This document shows positions 53,662 to 64,000 of a stretch of DNA of 64,000 nucleotides, one piece after another. Each line of letters begins with the position of its first letter. Position 1 is the stretch's first letter. The notes below the pieces were generated by a model. That model searched no databases. It was not told the DNA's origin and worked only from the letters and a program-made list of their open reading frames with translations. Where the stretch lies: contig CANTUV010000015.1 of NCBI GenBank assembly GCA_947685225.1, positions 8,556,001 through 8,620,000 on the forward strand, read 5' to 3'. The translations under genes and the position numbers were made by a program. The DNA is from Garcia nutans. Lineage: Eukaryota; Streptophyta; Magnoliopsida; Malpighiales; Euphorbiaceae.

Positions 53662-55555
53662 TTCTCTCCCTCTTCAAAAAGATTTATCCTCAAATCTGCA
53701 TCATCAAAAGGAGAAAGATCACTTACATTGAAAGTAGCACTAATATTATACGTTCCTGGTAAGTCGATCTTGTAGGCATTGTCATTAATCTTCTCCAGCA
53801 CTTGGAATGAGCCATCTCCTCTAGCTTGCAACTTGTTCTTCCTTTGGTTAGGAAACCTCTATTTTCGAAAATGCACCCAAACCCAATCTCCTACTTGAAA
53901 CTTCATCTCACGTCTCCCTCTATTTGCAGAATCAGCATATCTCTTGTTCCTTTTCTCAATATTCGCCCTTGCTTTCTCATGCATCTCTTTTGTCTCCATA
54001 GGATTGCTCCTATATGCTGGCCAGTTTGGAATTGTAGAACCGGGTATGAAGTCAATTTGATGTTCAATCCCTCTTAATGGCGGCAAACCACTAGGAAGGT
54101 CTTCAGGAAACACATCCTTAAAATCCTGCAACAAAGACACAAAACTAGAAGGTAAAGAATCAAGAGATTCTTCACTGTCAGCAAGTAACAATTCTTTATA
54201 CATAATAATGAGTATAGGCTGCCCTACATCTATCTCTCTTGCTCTTGCATAAAAAGTATGTTTTGCTTTTTCTCCTTGCTTATTTTCTCTCACCAATGGG
54301 CCATTTATTTGTTTGGTTACTTTCTTTTGACTCTCGGCCTCTTTTCCCTTTCTGCACTCACTCACTTTATTATTTTCTCTCTCCCTACCCTTAGAATTAC
54401 CCTTGGGTGTTGAAGAAACATCATTGGCCGAATTTGAACCCCCTTGGTTCATGTTGGCCGAAACTTCTTTCTCCCTTTCTAGCATCCTCTTCTGATCTTC
54501 ATACACCTCTTGAGGTGATAATGGTGCTAGAACAACCTTCTTTTCCTCATAAGTAAAGGTATACTTATTAGAAAAGCCATCATGTTGTGCCCTTCTATCA
54601 TGCTGCCATGGTCTTCCTAATAGCAAATGTCCAGCTTGCATTGGCACTACATCACACAAAACCTCATCTTTATACCACCCAATGGAGAATGGTACCTTGA
54701 CTTGCTTCAACACTTTTACTTCCCCAACGTCATTGAACCATTGCAACTTGTAAGGATTGGGATGTTTAAAACAAGTTAACCCCAATTTATCCACCATTGT
54801 AGTACTAGCAGCATTGGTACAACTTCCACCATCAATGATAAGTGTACAAACCATACCATTCACCAAACACCTAGAGTGGAAAAGATTCTCCCTTTGATCC
54901 AAGCCTTCTTCCTTGACTTGAATATTCAAGGCTCTTCTAGTAACAAGCATCTCTCCATGTTCAGCATTCAAGACTTGATTCTCCCAAGCCTCTTCATCAT
55001 ATTTTGCCCTATAACCACATTCAGCCTCCTCTTCTTCTTCATGTTCAGATTCTGATTCAATTTCCCCTTCATGGGTTGCAATCATCACCCTCTTATTCGG
55101 ACATTGAGAAGCAATGTGTCCACTTCCCAAACACTTGTAGCATTTAATTTCCCTACTTGGAGTAGGTCTAGAAGGTGTTTCCTTGGCTGTTTTTGCATCC
55201 CCATCATTCGGCTTCTTGAAATTAGGATTGTAGGAAGAATTCTTTTGGAAAGAACCCTTGTAATCCCCTTTGTAGGAACCTCCACTTGAACTTGAACCCT
55301 TAAAGTTTGAAAAATTTCCACTAGCTTTAGAGTAGCCAGTTTTCGAAATAGCTTTATTCTTCAATCTTCTCTCTATCTTCATGGCCTTTTGAACTAACTC
55401 TTCCATTGTGTTGAATTCATACATCTCCAATTCATTGGCTATGTTCAAATTCAATCCCCCAAGAAATCGTGACATCTTCTTGTCTTCATCTTCATCAATA
55501 TTTGCCCTAGCCATGATCATCTCCATCTCTTTGTGGTACTCTTCCACACTTCTTC
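53451..55555 (-). pseudogene. Family B gag-PR fused in frame to integrase tail (B5)
   Basis: One open frame runs down to 53859. It contains the gag end (SVEEYHKEMEM, SRFLGGLN), a Ser/Gly-rich region, a CCHC knuckle (CYKCLGSGHIASQC), a Glu-rich spacer, protease (DGGSCTNAAST, LLLGRPWQHDRR), linker and the RT start (GSTIPNWPAYRSNPMETKEM). It then passes directly into the IN tail (HEKARANIEKRNKRYADSANR, FQVGDWVWVHFRK). The two parts share AAAGAGATGCA, the likely deletion site. A GAG-to-TAG stop follows, then the tail continues to about 53451. The first 28 or so residues of the open frame come from the E LTR and are not part of Gag. Confidence 0.85.
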
Positions 55556-56369
55556 TGACGCGGAACCCTATGGCAATGAAGGCCTCAAACCCCAACGCAC
55601 GCTTCGATATAGGAATCCAAGAACAAGGATAAACCACCCTCTATAGCACTCAATGCTTAGCGAAGCAAGAACACTAATGACGAAAGGATTTGGAAGGACG
55701 GATCAGAAGAATGCCACAATCAAAATTGATAAGTTAGTCTGATTCGTGATGCAATCAATGAAAGAAGCAAAATCTCTCACTCTCTCAAAGATGGCCGAAA
55801 TTTGCATAAAAAGCAATCTGAATATAATTTTGTCAAAAGTTCCTCTTACAAGAAAATAAGGCCCTATTTATAGAAAAACAAATTAAAATTCGTAACTATC
55901 CTAACCCTAGTGAAAAAAGAAAAATTACAAAGTCAAAATCCTTGTCAAATAAGGAAAATATCATCCTAACCAACTAAGGAAAGAAGGGAACCACATCCCA
56001 TGTGCATGGGTGTGAACACAGCCCATGTGCATGAAAGAATAGGCTGCCCATGTGACAAAAGTGGTCCCAAAAAAACCTAATTTCGTCCAAGGCCCATGTG
56101 CTTGCATGTGGGCTGCCTTCCTTACTCCTTTCTTGCTCCTCTAACCCATTTTTAAAGCCTTATCTTCCATATAAACATTCAGCATCACAATCAGCCTTTG
56201 TTGGTCTTCCAGCTCCATACTGCACTTGTTTATTGCTAATTCAGTCACCTCCCTTGTAACAAAGTCTTGAACATGCAATCCAAGAGTGACGCCATACTTT
56301 CTTGCTTTATTCCTTGTCAATGGTCCTTGTTGTAGCACCAAAGGATCCTTGCCATGCTGGTTTACATCA
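55556..56369 (-). repeat. Family E 3' LTR
   Basis: On the minus strand it runs from TGATGTAAACCAGC to TTCCGCGTCA. A TATA-like CTATAAATAGGG complement lies at 55862-55873. It carries the last 75 or so pol codons up to the stop at 56141. Confidence 0.93.
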
Positions 56370-59300
56370 TTCTCCCCTTCTTTAAAAAGATTTGTCCTCA
56401 AATCTGCATCATCATAAGGAGATAAATTAGTCACATTAAAAGTAGCACTAACACCATACTCACCAGGCAAGTCGATCTTGTATGCATTGTCATTGATTTT
56501 CTCCAATACTTGGAATGGACCATCACCACGTGCATCAAGCTTACTCTTCCTTTGATTTGGAAACCTCTCCTTTCGGAAGTGTACCCAAACCCAATCGCCA
56601 GGAGCAAATGCCATTTTCTTTCATCCCTTATTTGCCCTATCAGCATATGACTTGTTCTTTTTCTCTATATTTGCTCGAACCTTTTCATGCAAAGACTTTA
56701 CCAAATCAGCCTTCTTCTCACCATCCAAACTAGCAAGCTCATGTAAAGGCAAAGGAACAAGATCAAGTACAGTTAGTGGATTAAAACCATAAACAATCTC
56801 AAATGGCGAATAACCTGTAGAAGAATGAATTGAACGATTATAAGCAAATTCAATGAAAGGTAAACAATCTTCCCAAGTGACCAAATTCTTCCCCACTAAA
56901 GCTCTCAACAACGTACCAAGTGTACGATTCACTACTTCAGTTTGCCCATCTGTTTGTGGATGACAAGTAGTAGAAAACAAAAGCTTAGTTCCTAATCTAC
57001 TCCATAACACACGCCAAAAATGGGACAAAAACTTAGTATCTCTATCAGAAACAATTGTCCGAGGCACCCCATGTAAACGAACAACATCTCTAAAGAACAA
57101 ATCAGCCACAACTTTGGCATCATCAGCTTTGTGACATGGAATAAAATGTGCCATCTTACTAAACCTATCAACAACCACAAAAATGCTATCTCTACCTTTC
57201 CTAGTCCTAGGCAAACCAAGCACAAAATCCATACTAATATCAACCCAAGGTGAACTAGGTACAGGTAATGGCATATAAAGACCATGAGGCATAGACTTAG
57301 ATTTCGCCTGTCTACATGCAATACAAGCAGAACATAATCTCCCAACATCTTTACGCATAGACGGCCAATAAAAATGCTCAAACAGAATATCATAAGTCTT
57401 AGACACACCAAAATGCCCCATCAAACCACCACAATGAGATTCCAAAACAAGCAAATTACGCATGGAACATCTAGGCACACATAGTTTACTTCCCTTAAAC
57501 AAATAACCATCCTGCCTAAAAAATGAATTAAAAGCTCCTTGTTCACATGCGACATAAACATTGCCAAAATCAATATCACCAATATATAAGTCCTTAATAT
57601 ACTCAAAACCAAGCAATTTAGAACTCAAAACAGACAGCAATGTATATCTCCTAGACAACGCATCAGCAACAACATTATCCTTACCTTGCTTATACTTAAT
57701 GACATAAGGAAATTTCTCAATTTGTTCAATCCACTTACCATGTCTTTTGTTCAACTTACCTTGGCCCTTTAAATGCTTGAGGGATTCATGGTCAGTGTGA
57801 ATAATGAACTCCTTTGGCAGCAAATAATGCTCCCACACATTCAATGCCCTTACCAAAGCATGCAACTCCTTGTCATAGGTAGAATAATTCAGTTGCGCAC
57901 CATTAAGCTTCTCACTAAAATATGCTATTGGCTTCTTTTCTTGCATCAAAACAGCCCCAATACCTATACCTGAAGCATCACATTCAATCTCAAAAATAGA
58001 ATCAAAGTTAGGTAAAGCTAAAACATGCACAGTAGTGAGTTTTTCTTTCAAACTTTCAAACGATCGTTGCTGCTGTTCACCCCATTGAAATCCAACTTCC
58101 TTCTTGATAATACTTGTGAGTGGTGCGGCAATGGTAGAAAAATCCTTCACGAATCTCCTATAAAAACTCGCCAGCCCATGGAAGCTCCTCACTTCCGTCA
58201 CACTCTTAGGAACAGGCCATTCCCTTATAACTTTCACTTTCTCTTCATCAACTTCCAATCCATGCGCACTAACAACAAAACCAAGAAAAACAAGCCTATC
58301 CATGCAAAATGTGCACTTCTTAAGCTTTGCATATAAGTTCTCTTTTCTCAAAGCTTCTAAAACCAACCTAACATGTTCTATATGCTCTTCCTCAGTCTTA
58401 CTATAGATCAAAATATCATCAAAATAAACAACTACAAATCTGCCCAAATAAGCCCTCAAAACATGGTTCATCAACCTCATAAAAGTACTAGGTGCATTAG
58501 ACAACCCAAAAGGCATTACCAACCACTCATACAACCCATATTTTGTTTTAAAAGCTGTTTTCCATTCATCCCCAGGTTTCATACGAATTTGATGATATCC
58601 ACTCATAAGATCAATTTTAGTAAAATACCTTACACCATGTAATTCGTCCAACATGTCATCAAGATGCGGTATAGGATGGCGATACTTCACGGTGATCTTA
58701 TTTACAGCCCTACAATTAACACACATTCTCCACGTGCCATCTTTCTTTGGAACCAACAAAACAGGAACGGCACACGGACTTAAACTCTCTCGAATCAACC
58801 CTTTCTCCAACAACTCTTCCACTTGTCTCTGCATCTCCTTGGTCTCCATCGAATTACTTCGATATGCTGGTCTATTTGGAATGGTAGAACCAGGTATGAA
58901 GTCAATTTGATGTTTGATTCCTCTTAATGGTGGCAAACCACTAGGCAACTCCTCCGGAAACACATCTTGGAAATCCTGCAATAAAGACACAAAACTAGAA
59001 GGCAAATATTCAAGTGAAACATCAATGTTAGCAAACAAAGTTTCCTTGTATCTAATGAGTAACACAGGCTGCCCAACATTTAATTCTCTCGCTCTTGCAT
59101 AAAAAGTTTGTTTTGCCTTCCCTTCTTTCTTGTTTTCTCTCACCAATGGGCCATTAATTTGATTAGTTTCTTTTCTGGCCTCTTTTCCCATTTTCTTCTC
59201 ACTTTCACTCACCTTATCATGTTCTCTCGCACTCCCCTTGTTTTTGGAAGAAACAGCCCCAACCACTACTTTGGCCGAATCTTGCTTTGCTTTCTCAAGC

Positions 59301-60160
59301 ATCTTTCGATGATCTTCATAAACCTCCAATGGTGATAATGGAACAAGAGTAACCAGCTTTCCCTCATAGGTAAACGTGTACCTATTTGAATGCCCATAAT
59401 GCTCTACTTTCCTATCAAATTGCCAAGGTCTTCCCAATAACATATGGCCTGCTTGCATAGGAACTACATCACACAACACTTCATCTTTATACCAGCCTAT
59501 AGAGAATGGTATTCTCACTTGTTTAGTAACCTTCACCTCTCCACTATCATTAAACCATTGTAGTCTATATGGATTGGGATGTTTTAAACAAGTCAATTTT
59601 AGCTTCTCCACCATGGTCTCACTTGCGGCATTAGTACAACTACCGCTGTCAATGATGAGCATACAAACCTTACCATCAACTAAACATCTGAAATAAAATA
59701 TGTTATCTCGCTGCTCAAGACCCTCTCCCTTCACCTGCATATTCAAAGCACGCCTAGCAACTAACATTTCACCATGTTCAGCCATCAACACATTTTCAAC
59801 TTGCTCACTACACTCATCATCATCATCATACATGTCATTCACATCATTATCAACATCACTATGATCAGAATCAGAAATTATACCCCCATCATCAGTAGCA
59901 ATCATAACTCTCCTATTTGGACATTCAGAAGCAATATGCCCATTCCCTAAACATTTGAAACATTTAATATCTCTACTAGGAGTAGTATTAGAAATACCTG
60001 ATTGCTGCCTATTTGGACCACCATTCGTCCCTTTTCCACTTGTAGGTGGAGGATTGTTCCTTTGGAAGGAATTCTTGAAATCTCCACTTCTTGAGGACGA
60101 ATTGTTACTAGTGTTTTGAGGTCCTCTGTAGGTCGAACTACTTCCACCATATTCTGAAAT
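56141..60160 (-). pseudogene. Family E pol: knuckle, PR, RT, RNase H, integrase (one nonsense codon)
   Basis: The frame is open from about 60160 to 56621. It first holds the CCHC knuckle (CFKCLGNGHIASEC, near 59950). Counting from the Met at 59905, the protease motif DSG is at 86-88, RT YFDD at 494-497, RNase H Asp 643, Glu 680 and Asp 705, IN zinc residues at His 824, His 831 and Cys 858-864, and the DD35E triad at Asp 893, Asp 954 and Glu 990. A CGA-to-TGA-type stop at 56621-56623 interrupts ANKG/KKMAF. The tail (GDWVWVHFRKERFPNQRK, INDNAYKIDLPGEYGVSATF) then runs through the PPT into the LTR to 56141. There is no chromodomain. All catalytic residues are present. Confidence 0.93.
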
Positions 60161-60996
60161 TTGCTAGAACCAGACTTGGTGTAATTCTTGCTCTTTAGTC
60201 TCCTTTCTATCTTCATGGCCTTTTCAACCAATTCTCCCATGGAATTGTAATCATACATTTCCAGCTCATTTTCTATGTTTGAATTTAGACCCCCAAGGAA
60301 TCTAGACATCAACCTCTGCTCATCCTCTTCAATATCAGCTCTTGCCATGATCATCTCCATCTCCTTGTGGTATTCTTCAACACTCTTACCACCTTGGATC
60401 AGCCTTGCCATCCTATTATACAAATCCCTATAGTAATGAGAAGGGACAAACCTTGTTCTCATTAAGTCTTTCAAAGTCTCCCAATCAGGTACGGGTCTCA
60501 ATCCCTTTCCTCTCCTATTAGATTTGAGTTGATCCCACCAGAATGTAGCATATCCCTTAAATTCCACGGCTGCAATGTGGGACTTCTTCTCTTCTGAATA
60601 ATTATGGCATTCAAAAATTTGCTCCACCTTTCTCTCCCATTCAATGTACTCTTCAGCATTGTTTCTCCCTTCAAAGGAAGGTACCTTCATCTTTATGGAA
60701 GTAAGGTCATTGTCATTTTCTGGGTTATTTTCACCAACCTCTTCATTACCTCTAGGTGCTCTACGATCTCCTTCACCGAATCTTAGTAGAACCCTTTGTG
60801 GTAACCTCACTTGAGCTGCTGGTTGCTGCTCTCTTTCTCTCATCATTAGATTCATGCTCTCTTGTAGAGTAGCCATCATTCTTGCCATCTCATTCATCCT
60901 TTCATTACTTTGCTGCATATATGTCTCAAAATTGCTAGAACCTTCTTGGACATTTTCCTCCCCATCTTGCAAGTTCTGGTTTCTCCCACTACTCAT
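60160..60996 (-). pseudogene. Family E gag (one frameshift)
   Basis: I place the start at the ATG of MSSGRNQNLQDGEE (60996), since the further upstream open codons lack an ATG. A coiled N-terminus (YMQQSNERMNEMARMMATLQ) is followed by the gag core (EEYIEWERKVEQIFECH, FWWDQLK, FVPSHYYRDLYNRM, SVEEYHKEMEM, SRFLGGLN) and a basic region. After SGSSKF a one-base loss near 60160 moves the frame; the alternative frame goes on to the Ser/Gly/Asn-rich linker and knuckle. The 150 or so residues after that point in the original frame are out of frame and not Gag. Confidence 0.9.
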
Positions 60997-61962
60997 GATC
61001 ACAACCACAAACTCACAGAGAAAAGATTAGTAATAAACAAAATTCACTCAAAGTGTTTCGCTCTTACCTCACCTTTGCTGATTCTTCGATTGCACTTTAG
61101 AATCGAGGCTCACAAATCAATCTGCCAAGCACGTTCAAGGAAGCTAGAAACCTAATTCCTAGACACCTAGAAAAGAAACTCGATGATTTGGAGGCGACAC
61201 AAGGAAATTTGTGTCACACTATTATCATAAACCAGAGTGTTGGAACAAGCAAATAACACTCCAGCAACGTAACGGAATCCAAAAAATAGTAGCTCAATCA
61301 AGAATTAGAAACAAAGAGGTAAAAATATGACAATTCTGGCCAAGATGTATCAAAACCAAACCACCTTTAGCAAACTGATTTATGGACCTATTGATTTATG
61401 GACCTAGTGTCAAGTCTTCCTAAACTAAAGAGAATTTCGAATTCTCCTTTGCAATGGCAGCCCCCACAATTCGAACAAAAAAAACGGCCCCAAAAAAAAT
61501 GGAAATTTTGTGGCCTAAAAATTTTGATTGCTTCTAACCCACTTCAAACCAACCACGGAACCTTTAATTACTAAGAAACAGAAAAAATTTTGTTGGAGTA
61601 CTTTTGTACTCTTTTTTTTTTTAGGGATAGATCACTATCTCTAGATCACTCCCCCAAAATAGTAAACGAAAATCAAGAAATAGAAGCTTAAACAGCACAC
61701 GAATTATTGCAAACTCAAATGGAAAGATCCGTATACTTTAAAAATTGAAAACGAATTGACTATGGTGAAGTAGGTGAAAAACGATTTGGACTATGATGAA
61801 AAGGGGACACAAATTGGGGTATGGGGAAAGAAGAAATTTCGAATAAAATAAAAGAACCCTAAAAAAAATGAATTGAACAAATGAAGACTCTAACGGAAAT
61901 AAAAACAAGCCCTAGAAAGATAGATAGATAAAGATTTACCTGTAATTGGCTCTGATACCAAA
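60997..61962 (-). promoter_or_regulatory. Leader and PBS of E
   Basis: The PBS complement GGCTCTGATACCAAA is at 61948-61962. The 950 bp leader is non-coding. The block 61480-61660 (minus strand: GATAGTGATC, an A run, GAGTACAAAAGTACTCCAAC, later TTAGAAGCAA) matches the B and D leaders. Confidence 0.85.
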
Positions 61963-62935
61963 TGACGCAGAACCCTATGGCAATGAAGGCCTCAAACCCC
62001 AACGCACGCTTCGATATAGGAATCCAAGAACAAGGATAAACCACCCTCTATAGCACCCAATGCTTAGCGAAGCAAGAACACTAATGACGGAAGGATTTGG
62101 AAGGACGGATCAGAAGAACGCCACAATCGAAATTGATAAGTTAGTCTGATTCGTGATGCAATCAATGAAAGAAGCAAAATCTCTCACTCTCTCAAAGATG
62201 GCCGAAATTTGCATAAAAAGCAATCTGAATATAATTTTGTCAAAAGTTCCTCTTACAAGAAAATAAGGCCCTATTTATAGAAAAACAAATTAAAATTCGT
62301 AACTATCCCTATTTATAGAAAAACAAATTAAAATTCGTAACTATCCTAACCCTAGTGAAAAAAGGAAAATTACAAAGTCAAAATCCTTGTCAAATAAGGA
62401 AAATATCATCCTAACCAACTAAGGAAAGAAGGATCCTTGTCAAATAAGAAAAATATCATCCTAACCAACTAAGGAAAGAAGGATCCTTGTCAAATAAGGA
62501 AAATATCATCCTAACCAACTAAGGAAAGAAGGGTCCTTGTCAAATAAGGAAAATATCATCCTAACCAACTAAGGAAAGAAAACACAGCCCATGTGCATGA
62601 AAGAATAGGCTGCCCATGTGACAAAAGTGGTCCCAAAAAAACCTAATTTCGTCCAAGGCCCATGTGCTTGCATGTGGGCTGCCTTCCTTACTCCTTTCTT
62701 GCTCCTCTAGCCCATTTTTAAAGCCTTATCTTCCATATAAACATTCAGCATCACAATCAGCCTTTGTTGGTCTTCCAGCTCCATACTGCACTTGTTTATT
62801 GCTAATTCAGTCACCTCCCTTGTAACAAAGTCTTGAACATGAAATCCAAGAGTGACGCCATACTTCCTTGCTTTATTCCTTGTCAACGGTCCTTGTTGTA
62901 GCACCAAAGGATCCTTGCCATGCTGGTTTACATCA
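61963..62935 (-). repeat. Family E 5' LTR with duplicated TATA region
   Basis: 973 bp. A stretch of about 36 bp with the TATA-like CTATAAATAGGG complement is present twice (62269-62304 and 62305-62341). A 50-bp unit follows four times at 62383-62580. The 3' LTR has one copy of each. Confidence 0.92.
62383..62580 (-). repeat. 50-bp minisatellite, four copies (E 5' LTR)
   Basis: Units begin ATCCTTGTCAAATAAGGAAA at 62383, 62433 and 62483, and with one change (GTCC) at 62533. Confidence 0.92.
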
Positions 62936-64000
62936 TGGTTAGTGCACAAGGTATTGAGGTTGATGATGAAAAGGTAAAGGCAATAAGAGATTGGCCAGCA
63001 CCTAAAACAGTGAGTGAGGTAAGAAGTTTTCATGGTTTGGCTAGTTTCTATAGAAGGTTTGTTAAAGATTTTTGTTCCATTGCTGCACCATTAAATGAAT
63101 TGGTAAAAAAAAGATGTAAAGTTTAATTGGACTAAAATTCATGAAAAGGCATTCAATTTGTTGAAAGAAAGGTTAACTACTGCTCCAATTCTTGCTTTAC
63201 CAGATTTTGATAAGTCCTTTGAATTAGAGTGCGATGCTTCAGGTGTGGGCATAGGTGTTGTTTTGATGCAAGAAGGGAAACCAATTGCATATTTTAGTGA
63301 GAAGCTTCATGGTGCACAATTAAATTATTCCACTTATGTCAAGGAGTTGTATGCTTTGGTAAGAGCTTTTCAAGTGTGGCAACATTACTTATTGCCTAAA
63401 GAGTTTGTTATTCATAAAGATCATGAATCATTAAAGCATCTAAAGGGGCAAACCAAGCTGAACCGAAGACATAGAAAGTGGATAGAGTTCATTGAGCCAT
63501 TTCCATATGTGATAAAGCATAAGCGTGGAAAAGACAATGTAGTAGCAGATGCACTTTCATGAAGGTATTCCTTAATCTCAACTCGTAGTTCTAAGTTATT
63601 AGGCTTTGAGCAAATTAAGGATATGTATGCCAATGATGTTGACTTTGCAAATGTTTATAAAGCATGTGAGCATTCTGCATTTTAGAAGTTTTATAGGCAT
63701 GATGGGTACTTGTTTAAGGATGGAAGATTATGCATGCCTAGTTGCTCATTAAGGGAATTGATTGTGTGTGAGGTACATAGTGGAGGACTCATGGGACATT
63801 TTGGGCTATTTAAGACTCTAGACATTCTGCATGAACATTTCTATTGGCTAAACATGAGGAAGGATGTTGAAAGAATTTGTGCCAAGTGTATTGCATGTAA
63901 ACAAGCAAAATCTAAGTCTTTACCTCATGGGCTGTATACTCCTTTACCTATTCCTAATGCACCTTGGATTGACATATCTATGGACTTTGTTTTGGGGCTG
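62936..64000 (+). pseudogene. Family A RT end, RNase H and integrase start (A8), cut by window end
   Basis: It begins at MVSAQGIEVDDEKV of RT, goes through the thumb (VRSFHGLASFYRRFVKDF), a one-base insertion near 63112, RNase H (ECDASGVGIG, KDHESLKHLKG with Lys where others have a catalytic-site Asp neighbour Thr) and ADALS, then a TGA at 63560. IN continues in frame: FYRHDGYLFK after a TAG near 63684, CMPSCSLREL, SGGLMGHFG, CAKCIACKQAKSKS and the first catalytic region (IDISMDFVLG) at the window edge. It is the only family A copy here that still enters the IN core. Confidence 0.85.

Larger units (their letters stand above)
52627..55555 (-). mobile_element. B5: 5'-truncated, internally deleted family B element
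   Basis: It comprises a 3' LTR (52627-53661), PPT complement (53662-53674), the IN tail joined in frame to the RT start, protease and the C-terminal two thirds of gag. The upstream part is replaced by element E at 55556. The left flank is A7. Confidence 0.88.
55556..62935 (-). mobile_element. E: nearly intact full-length family E element
   Basis: 7380 bp: 3' LTR 55556-56369 (814 bp), PPT complement TTCTCCCCTTC (56370-56380), pol, gag, leader, PBS complement (61948-61962) and 5' LTR 61963-62935 (973 bp). The 5' LTR is longer only through tandem duplications. By hand about ten substitutions separate the LTRs. Flanks are TCTTC (B5 gag) and TGGTT (A8 RT), so there is no target duplication. Two coding lesions are visible. 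It is the most complete element in the window. Confidence 0.93.

Noticed and set aside
55556..55637. N-terminal 28 residues of the long B5 ORF as part of Gag
   Set aside because: They are encoded by the E LTR, and the same peptide appears at the other E LTR (61963-62044).
59947..60160. C-terminal 70 residues of the E gag frame (hydrophobic, ending near 59947) as a membrane or Env-like domain
   Set aside because: They follow the frameshift near 60160, and the other frame there encodes the expected Gag linker and knuckle.
1..64000. Host protein-coding genes
   Set aside because: Every substantial ORF or alignable stretch belongs to a retroelement, and the non-coding stretches are LTRs or leaders that recur between copies.

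Overview
The window is eukaryotic, AT-rich plant DNA that consists, as far as I can see, entirely of LTR retrotransposons. I found no host gene, no tRNA gene and no bacterial-style operon. The evidence is repeated Ty3/gypsy-type Gag, protease (PR), reverse transcriptase (RT), RNase H (RH) and integrase (IN) sequence, primer-binding sites (PBS) reading TTTGGTATCAGAGC (initiator Met-tRNA type) and long LTRs starting TGAT and ending TCA. Polypurine tracts (PPT) lie inside the pol frame, so the last codons of pol sit in the LTR. That layout, the missing chromodomain and the PBS point to chromoviruses close to the CRM (centromeric) clade in an angiosperm. The species cannot be named, and a pericentromeric location is only an inference.

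Family labels used here are local. A: LTR TGATGAGGAAAC...GCATCA, about 775 bp, eight or more degenerate copies on both strands. B: LTR TGATGCAAG...GCGTCA, five copies. C: LTR TGATGAGGATC...CACATCA, one full element and one solo LTR. D: a 3.2 kb non-autonomous element with one intact ORF. E: the most complete element. F: a chimeric gag/PR/RT remnant. Cas: Cassandra-like miniature elements (TRIMs) whose LTRs carry 5S-rRNA-derived modules.

Layout: 1-1910 deleted A copy (A0); 1911-3150 F remnant; 3151-3529 inverted A LTR piece; 3530-9073 A1 with two Cas insertions; 9074-11742 second copy of F, inverted LTR piece and A LTR (with the preceding RT stretch, a tandem duplication at a 7.16 kb offset); 11743-16678 A2 (minus); 16679-19712 B1 (minus); 19713-26967 B2 (plus, full length but broken); 26992-30615 A4 (minus); 30616-31846 Cas3 with a C solo LTR inside; 31847-41561 A5 and A6 in tandem sharing one LTR, with D and Cas4 inserted in A5; 41562-41780 B LTR scrap; 41781-49263 C (minus); 49264-52083 B4; 52084-52626 A7; 52627-55555 B5 (minus); 55556-62935 E (minus); 62936 to the end A8.

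The autonomous families encode the usual order Gag (with CCHC knuckle), PR, RT, RH, IN in one polyprotein. No copy here is fully intact. E has only two visible lesions and C has five stops plus one frameshift. D and Cas lack enzymes, but share the PBS, the PPT type and the LTR ends with the coding families, so they could be moved in trans. The most interesting signals are the multiplied 5S modules in the Cas LTRs, the chimeric intact ORF of D, a leader block conserved between B, D and E, a large inverted repeat made by B1 and B2, and repeated independent loss of the integrase core in A copies.
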